Shown piece by piece: positions 43,601 through 52,600 of a DNA stretch of 64,000 bases. The notes beneath the pieces were generated by a model. It saw only the letters and a program-made list of their open reading frames with translations, made no database searches and was not told where the DNA came from. Positions within the stretch are counted from its first letter, which is position 1, and every line of letters begins with the position of its first letter. The DNA is taken from NCBI GenBank assembly GCA_030142905.1, contig JASJOG010000338.1, positions 124,001 to 188,000 on the forward strand, in the 5' to 3' direction. Made by a program: the position numbers and the translations under genes. Origin of the DNA: Heliopora coerulea (taxonomy: Eukaryota; Cnidaria; Anthozoa; Scleralcyonacea; Helioporidae).

Positions 43601-46600
43601 TACACGTGCAATTTTGTGCCTTGCGATTGACACCTTGGAGTATGTGTTTAACTGATCAGACCGTCGAGGACAACCCGCAGCAAATCACCAACGGATACCT
43701 TGCTGCATAGACTGTCACAAGTCTATTACATACACCAGGATCACAATCGCAACGTACAAAATCGCACGGCTAAGTGGCTCTTAAAATGCATTAAAAGGCT
43801 TACGCTGTTTCCTCTTTCTCTTGAGACAACTCGTTTGTCCTCCTTGTGGCATTTATTTCCTACGATCATCTTCTCGACATCCGCGCTCGCATACTCTTTG
43901 ATTTCTCGTAACCACTTCGAAATATTCTCAAACGATTCATCTTGTGTTATATCATACACCAACATGATACCCTACATAAATGTAACATTTTCATTGTCAT
44001 CAAGCCCAAATTTTTATAAATCTTAAACATACACTAGCCAGGTCAGCTTTTAGGGCTCTACTTCATCTTTGACAATCTATAACTAGAGCCGGTGCAAGCC
44101 TTTCTCAGCGGTGCTTCCTCTCCCACATATTTTCGAGAAACTCTTAGTAAAGAGACAAAAGATTTTAGGTTAACGTCATGACGTTTAATAAAAATTTTGC
44201 TAAGCTTTCGTCCAGGAAACTCAGCACTTCCGCAGAGCAAGATTGACCTGTTTAATGTTTACAAGATATTTATAATAAAAAAGGGAAAAAACCTAACTTT
44301 AAAAAAAAGCAATAAAACTTTTCAAAATTAAAAACTTCAGCCTTGCTCTGAGGAGGTCCAGAGTTTCCTGGACCAAAGCTAAGCAATTTTTCATTAGGGC
44401 TACGTCCATACGGAAAAGTTTTTATTTAACTCAAAACGAGTCAAAATTATTGCGTCCACTCGAGCGTTTTTGTATCATATTCGCTTCTCCACAAGACAAC
44501 GCTGAAAACGGTGGGTGACGCTGGGCGGCCGCGCCCGGCACTTACGCCAAAGTGGACACTTCCGCCCGGCACTCGAAAAGTATCAAAAGACGAGATAAGA
44601 AAACCGTTAGTGATCTTTTTTTCCCACTTAAACAATATTACTGACTATTATTTAGTAAAATTTAACACCGTAATGCGCATAGGACTACCTACCAATGATT
44701 TTGCGAAATATGATATTCGTTCAAATCCAGAACGGATGGTCTGATGACTTTGGGGGAGCATGATCCCGGGTCAGCAGGCACCCGGCACTTAGATGGACTT
44801 GGGCAGAACCCTGTGAGACTGTTAATTAAATCATGTCTAAAGTAAATGGTTTCAACCTGGGAGAATTGTGACATGTTTGTGGAAGTTGATCGTCCAGGTT
44901 AGTGTAGTCTTGAGAAACACTGTTGGTGGAAGTGACTGACGTTTCGACAGCCTTAGCGGCGGTCATCTTCAGAGTCGAAAGGTGACCGCCGCTAAGGCTG
45001 TCGAAACGTCAGTCACTTCAACCAACAGTCTTTCTCAACACTACACTAACCTGGACGATTAATTTATACAAATAAATCATGTCTGGCCAAAAAAAATCAC
45101 TCATCTCGATAGAGGTCTTCATGTTCGAGAACTAGCTCCAACACCGTTTTCAAAACTCTCCATTTTCGTCTGTCCACACGAAAACGAAGCATTTTAAGAA
45201 GTCTCCACTTCCAAAAGCGTTTTCGAAAGTCTCTGTTTTCGGTACAAACGACTCCACTCATTCATCGTTTACGTGTGGACGGGGCCTAAATATCATGACG
45301 TTACCGCCACCACAAGTGTCTGCTCATTAAACTTACTGTCAAGCCAAGCTACAAAACTCTTAAACCCAGTTTTCAAATACGTAGATACCATGGTGAATGG
45401 TAATTTAAGATAAAGTAGGAGAAGATGAAGAGTAATATACGCTTTAAAGAGGTAAACCCAGTTGCCAAAGACTGTTGGATAGTTTAGTTCTAAGAAGAAC
45501 TGTTTGAAACTTAAAGAGGTAAAATTCTACGTAAAGAATAAGCCTAAAGAATTAGAAAAAAGCACGGTGCATTTCGGCAGACCACTTATCAAGTGCTATA
45601 CGTCTGCTAACTAAAAAAACATATCACCTGCTTATATAGTCAAAGAAAACTTTCTTTGACTATATAAGCAGGTGATATGTTTTTTTACCATTCACCATGG
45701 TATCTACCCATTTGAAAACTGGGTTTAAATTTGTTACCACGACAAAATCGCTGTTTTATTATTTGAAGAAACTCTTAAAACCTAAGCTTTCACTCGATTG
45801 ATCCAGGACATCTTACAAGTACGAGGAAGACCGTAGGTATCTGGACTTAAAGCTTCGCCTTACCAAAAATATAAGCTTTCTGAACAGCCAAGCTCCGGGG
45901 GAGCATAAGATTTGTGTACAATAAGACGCTCGAATGTCTTCTACATTTAATTCTAACACAGCAAACGGGTAGTGGACGAACCTCGTCAATATCAGGCAAA
46001 TACAACTGAACTGTACTCAATGAGAAACTTGAAAAATGAATTGTAATAAGAAAGTTGCCTAATCTGTCATAAATGTATAAAATCACAATTACTATATCTC
46101 CAAAATTCTACAATGATCTAAAAACATATCAATTGGGGTCAATTTGATCAGCAAAATTCCAACTCAAACGAAAACCCTGGTCCAAACCCTGCATGGTAGA
46201 ACTCTATTAGCTGCTTTAAGAAAATATCTTCCCAAAGATGCCTATAGCAGTCCATTGCAAGAGCTACTGTACGGCTATGCTTTCTTTCATATTACCATTG
46301 CTCCTCTGCAATACGACCTAGTTATAGCACGGAAACGTTCTTGTCCGGAAGTATCCCTGAAAAATAATTTCATAGCGTCATATGAAAGGTTCAATTGTTG
46401 TGAATACTTATCTATAACATAATACCTGCAAGAACGTGACTCCACAATGGAAGATTCACGAATATGATTCAACTCACCCAGTCACACAACCCCAAGAAAT
46501 TTGGAGTGATAAATTCCATGTTTACTTTATTTTTATTTACTTTGTTGGCTTACGCTGTGAATGAGAAGTGTTCAATACCCCGCAGAATTTACTTACAGGT

Positions 46601-49600
46601 ATGCCAGGCAATGATTATTAAAGCCAACAGCATAATAAAATCATCATAAAGGTGACTTTCTCATAAACATCACAACAACTATTGAATATGGTTCCTGATT
46701 TTAATTTAAATCATTCTTTGAAATTAAGAGTAAAGTTTAAGAGAGTGCAAGCTCTTTAACCCTTTAATGCCCAGGGCTTGTCCCTCTGACGAGTAAAATC
46801 GTGTGGCATTAGCCAGAGTAAAATACACGTACAAAAGTGATTCCTTGCCTGTTAACACTCACATTAAAATGAATAAACTATACAGTAGCTGTACAGTATT
46901 AAATGAGTTTAAAACACAACAAACAACAGTCGTTTTACGGCCGTTTTCCCTGCTTACGCAGGGGTTGGCCGTATTAAATGAGTTTAAGAACTCATTAATA
47001 ATTCAGAAGGAAAATACAAACAACTGTGCTGTGTAGTTAAATGTGATAAATACACTTAGTTTGCTCCTCAAACTTTCTCTGCAAATCAACGTGCTGTGGG
47101 GTCAGTTTATTTAAGTTGTTTAGAAAATGCACAGTATGTATTATGTCACATCAAAAACACTCTGCTGTCACCTCCTGTTCTAAATCTGATAAAGCACTCC
47201 TGCTTCTTGTTACTAATTTAAAATCAAACAAACAACTTACCGAACTGAAAGCAAGTCCCAGTCAAAAATTGCATTCCTAAGTAAAAAAGGTAAATAAATA
47301 TACTATTTCTGTTGCCAGTTAATACCCATTTTCATTCTTATATTTCCAAGATTTCTTACATACCCATACTATCAAAAGTGAAAACATTTATTTAATTGAG
47401 CATACTCACATATCTGGTATAACACACAGTCAAACTCCAGTGCATCACCATATTTATAAGAAACTGCAATCTATTTACCCTATTAAACAGTTTGGTGTGC
47501 AGTGCTGATGGATATATTATGAGTCAATGTCATATTTTCATGACCCTGTACAACAAGTCAACATACAAATGAAAAAGAAATGCAAAAATATTCAAAATAC
47601 AAGTGAAATATCCTGCTGCACTCAACACTAAATGGTCTCATAATTATTTATGGTCCAACTTTACAGAAAGTTAAAATTTTCCTTTCCAAATATTGAAATA
47701 TGGAAAACCAACTTACCCTTTGCCAATTTCTCTTGCTAAATTCACTCTGATGCATATTTTTTTTATAACAGACTTTTGAACATCTTGCAACATTTTGTGT
47801 GCAAATCATAAGCAGGAGTTGAGCTCATGAGTGAAAATTTTATATGCAAGAATAACAATTAATTAAAAGCAGCTTTATCAGGTTTTTATTAGAGGACAAA
47901 TATCTCAGGATATTTGTATGCTAGCTTGTCAATTGTCACACATACTTGTTGAAAATTAAGCTGGATTATAAAAGTAAGTACTGTTTGTATGTCAATATAT
48001 AAACCATGCAAAAAGATCTCTTAAAAATATTACCATATTTCAAGTTTAATCTTCTTCCCCTCTAGTTCAATAGTTTTGGTTTTGAAATGAACACCTGCAA
48101 TATGACACACAATTATAAAATCACCAATTAACTTAATTTTTATCAAAAGAAGGGGATACCATTTATCAACATTTTCACAACAGCACATCCAGGAACTCCT
48201 ACTGGACCAAAAAACAACCACAAAAATCTTTATATACTAAAATGATCACTCTAAGTATAATTGTAAAATGGAAAATGAGACATGGTGGCTTTTTCATCAC
48301 ACAGTCAGTCACAGACTCAAACTATGTAATACCAATGCATTTACACATAAAACCAGATTAATTAGCTTAATCATTGACCCATCATGCTTAAGATCTTCAG
48401 CAATCAGTGAAACATATAAATTAATATTTTACTCTGGAACAAGTGAAGGTCAATAAAACTAACAGTGTCTGATGGCATATTGTCCGTGATAATTTTCAAT
48501 TTCTTGGCCACTTGAAATGGGAGTTTCTGAATTTAGGGGACTTTTCAACAATATTTAACAGAATTAAACCTGGCATTTAGCAATTTTTAATGTGAGCTAA
48601 CTGCATTATTTGCAGTTAGGATACTTGGATACCACAACCTGGTATCCCACATTTCGATATCAAATATTCAAAATATATATATTAAGAATGAAAACAAGGA
48701 AAAATTATCAAAAGTATTTATAAACAATACTTTTAGTATCAGTGATACTAATTTGATGCATTTGTGTTTTGACAAACAACTTAGCTGAACTTTTAGAGTG
48801 CAATTTATCACATGGAAAAAGCTGAACTTTTCACTTACAGTTATGACAACATTTGTTATTATAGGTATCAACAGAGACGTCTGTGCCATTATGAGTTCCT
48901 GCAAACAAGATGACATGGAAACCAGATGTATATAGTGATACAGCACAGCTGATATTCCATTTGAAATGGTGTAATTATCTTCTGGCATATTTGATGGCCT
49001 CAAAAATTTACCACAATATTTAACAATTTTATCATTTACAGCATGATAAATTATGATCAAACTTTCAACACCATTTCTTCCCTTAAACAATATCTGCATT
49101 TTACCTGAATTTTGAAAGTTATTTTTGACATGTTAGCATTTAAATATAGACCTGAAATGCAATAGTTAAATACAAAATATGAAAATTATTTGCTGTCAGT
49201 TTTGTTTACAGTTGCTCAGATGGTGAGCTTTGTCTGTTTCACTGATTGGAAAATGTAGGGTCACTGTAAGAGCCAGTGGTAATAATAAAAAGAAATATCA
49301 GTTCAAATCATCTGGCTTGTATATGTGCTGTCTTATGTTGTGTAAAATTTGAACCACTAATTGTACTTCAGTCTTTTCCTTGAGTCTTGTGATCTTTTCA
49401 CTCATGTCATTTTCACATTCTGAATGAGGAAATAATGGAAAAACAAATGTCTTTGAGCACATATATGTACTGGTTGATTTGACTGCTGCAGTGGTCCAAC
49501 AGTGGTCACAACAGGCATTTCCTTTACCATGTATATAGCAAAATTACCCAGCTCACCTGCCTAGACACTAGCTGGTGTCTAGCTGATGATATTCTTAACT

Positions 49601-52600
49601 GATTATGCTGATTTTAAACTTATAAATAGTCAAATCTCCAAGGCTGCACCATTTACATGACAGCAACTGTGTATGTGACCTGACATGGGAAAACATGTCT
49701 TATGAAAATCTTGTTCAAACCTAAAAATTGAATGGTAAATGGCATCCAAACAGCAATTAGAAGTGTTAATATGGCTCAGCAAAGTATTTTAATGGTTGGC
49801 TGAAAATAAAAAGTGGCTTGCAGTTAGTGTTTGAATGGCTGCCTATAAGTTACAGTTCAAATAGCTACCCACAAGCATTTGAACAGCTTTGGTAGGCTGT
49901 TTCAACAGTTGACTACAAGTATTTGAATGGTGTTCCAGAAGCTTGCAATGGCTGTCTAAAAGCACTCAAATGGCATGCATTTCAAGCCCTTCAAGCCAGC
50001 ATTTGGTCATATTTGCATGAGGTCTTTAAATGCCAAGAAAAACCACTGTAATAAGAGGTTGCCTTAGTCAATGGTTCTAAATTGTTTACACCCCAAGCAC
50101 AAACTGTTCCAAGCATGTGTTAATCCTTCGAGGCAGGTGCTTGGTAGTACTTAAATGGAGCCTTCAACTACTAACAACCTCACATTCAATCAATTTTGCA
50201 TTATGCATACAAGCACTTTGTGTGAAAACAAAGCAACTTACAGTTGTTGGATATTCACAGGGCCCCTGACAAGAATTTTAAAGTGGAGAGGCCAAACTTT
50301 GGGGTGCCTTTCCAGATTATCTTTCCATTTCTTATGACTATGTCTTCAGTGATAAAATCTTTTTACAAATTACATTATATATAATCACTTGAGAAATATC
50401 TTGTTGAAAAAGTAGACAAATAGAATTTATTTTTCTTCTACTTTCAACCAGAAACCAATACAATGTCTTCAGTATGTTTATTTGTTACATGAACATCACA
50501 TTGTGAATTGACATGACTCACTCAAATGAAAACTTTAAATAAAAAAAATCATTAGTTAGTTTAAAAAATTAATAAAAAATCATTACTTGGAAAAAAAGTG
50601 GTGAGTCCATAGCCTCCTGGGCCCCCCTTTGTCAGGGGGCCTGATTCAGATGGTTCTTATAATAGGCATTTTAACAGTTGTTATGTTTCACATTCAAACA
50701 GCTCTGATTTTGGTATTCTAATGTACTACATGTGAATCGCTTTGGTTACAGTAGTTGTTTAAATGCCTCTAACTAGGCATTCAGCTACAATTCCAGTTAG
50801 GCATACCTGTATCAACTGTTCTAATGCTTAATCTAGCAGTTTGAACAGCATTTTTGAAGCCTTCACCATAGTGCTAAGGTACACTTTTTCACGGAGGGTC
50901 ACATACATTTATTTCCAATTGAAATAAGTTTAGCAGCTATGCCTGGTCCTCAGTTTCATGCAACTCACTCTAAATTTACAATTGGACTTCTATGACTTGC
51001 TTCATGATATATCAACATTGATATTAGTAATGCACAATGGTGACAGGTACAGGACATACACAGAATTTTCCATGGGATTACAAACTGGCTCTTTATTTAT
51101 AAAGTAGATAAATGCATTTTTAGCCAAGATGAGGGCACCTTCTTCTGGTCAAAAGCACTTGAATAATCACAAACATCCAAAAGTTGTGTACGGGACTGTC
51201 AGTGATTGTTATCAAGCAGTCAACACATCCCAGTGGTCCACTGGAAATTTACCACAATTTATTCAACCTTTCTCTGCTGAATGATTTTTTTGCTTTTCTT
51301 CTTTGTTCTGTCATGTTTCTTACTTTGTTCTATTATTAGTTCTATTGTTTCAATTTGTTGCTGTACAACAACAGTATTATGAAACAATTAAAACATAGTC
51401 TTAGTCTTTATTGAATCAAAGATAAAAATACATATCTTGAGTTACAGTCCATACTATATGCATTATTCATACTATATACATTATAATTCATTCCATATGC
51501 CTTGTTTGCACTTAACTAAAAATAGTGGTATACAAACTTTCACAAGATCAGGCATAGCAGGCTAATTCATTGAAGTTACTAGGGTGAAATGCTTGGGGCA
51601 GAACGGATATAAAGTAAATGGTTTGAACCTGGGAGAATCGTAACATGTTTGAGGAAGTTGATCGTCCAGGTTAGTGTAGTCTTGAGAAAGACTGTTGGTT
51701 GAAGTGACTGACATTTCAACAGCCTTAGCAGCGATCATCTTCAGAGTCAAAGGGAGAGTAAATGTCAGGTTCACCTGTATTTGTATCTGGCTCATGCGTG
51801 ATAAGTTATTATCACACATGAGCCAGATACAAATACAGGCGAACCTGACATTTACTCTCCTTTTGACTCTGAAGATGACCGCTGCTAAGGCTGTCGAAAC
51901 ATCAGTCACTTCAACCAACAGTCTTTCTCAAGACTACACTAACCTGGACGATCAACTTCCTCAAACAGACCGGATATAGTTGCACTCAATTTTCAGAACC
52001 ATTTTTTTTTTCTTTTCATATTAGAAATCCATTACAAAAATGTCAGGGAAGAGGAATTATGGTTTTATACTAGTGTATGCTGCTAAGATTGCATTCTAAA
52101 GGAGTTCACATTCAAAGGTTTTGTCCTAAAGTAAGAAATCATGGTCAGTGATCTTGAATTCTTTGACAGTAAAAATAACACTAGGGACTTCCCCAGAAAA
52201 ATTTTGACTCTGGGTTCTATGTTCCATGTTCACATCTGCTGCTTAAGAAGCCACTAGTCAGTTCAGGCTTCATTTCACCAGGAATACAAGTCTGTTTTCA
52301 TGATGCTGAGTATTTACAAAGATAACACCAGGTACACTATCGATCAAAAGGGCCTTAGGGAGATCCCTGAACACCAACCTGGCCCTGTGGCACCACTATT
52401 TTTAACTTGCCCAAATCCAATGTGAAGCAATTTAGGGGAAGGTGAGATGCTGAAGTGGATTATGTAATTTAGTACATTGTGAGCTATCTTGCAGCCGGAC
52501 AAGAACTCTTACTGCTACCATAAGAACATGAGGAAGTTCCAGGCTCACTAAATTATAACTTTGGCTGCTATTTTTTAAAATTGGGAGCTTAAACGGCTTA

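Larger units (their letters stand above)
44396..45287. mobile_element. MITE with GGACGGGGCC-type ends (unit B), interrupted
   Basis: Counterpart of 15691-16433. It carries the fold-back insertion 44839-45084. Confidence 0.5.
51610..51967. mobile_element. Fold-back insertion with two hammerhead-like cores
   Basis: Present only in unit B. Large inverted arms around a short centre near 51808, same family as 44839-45084 with a longer interior. Flanked by CGGATATA on both sides. Open frames on both strands within it encode nearly the same peptide because of the palindrome and are not genes. Confidence 0.75.

Noticed and set aside
45481..45520. Hammerhead core in the fold-back at 45365
   Set aside because: CTAAGAAGAAC...GAAAC resembles a core, but CUGA is mutated and no stem I or stem III could be formed.
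51562..51979. Two overlapping open frames of 118 and 94 codons on opposite strands encoding similar peptides
   Set aside because: They are the two arms of a fold-back palindrome, so the similarity is a consequence of the inverted repeat.
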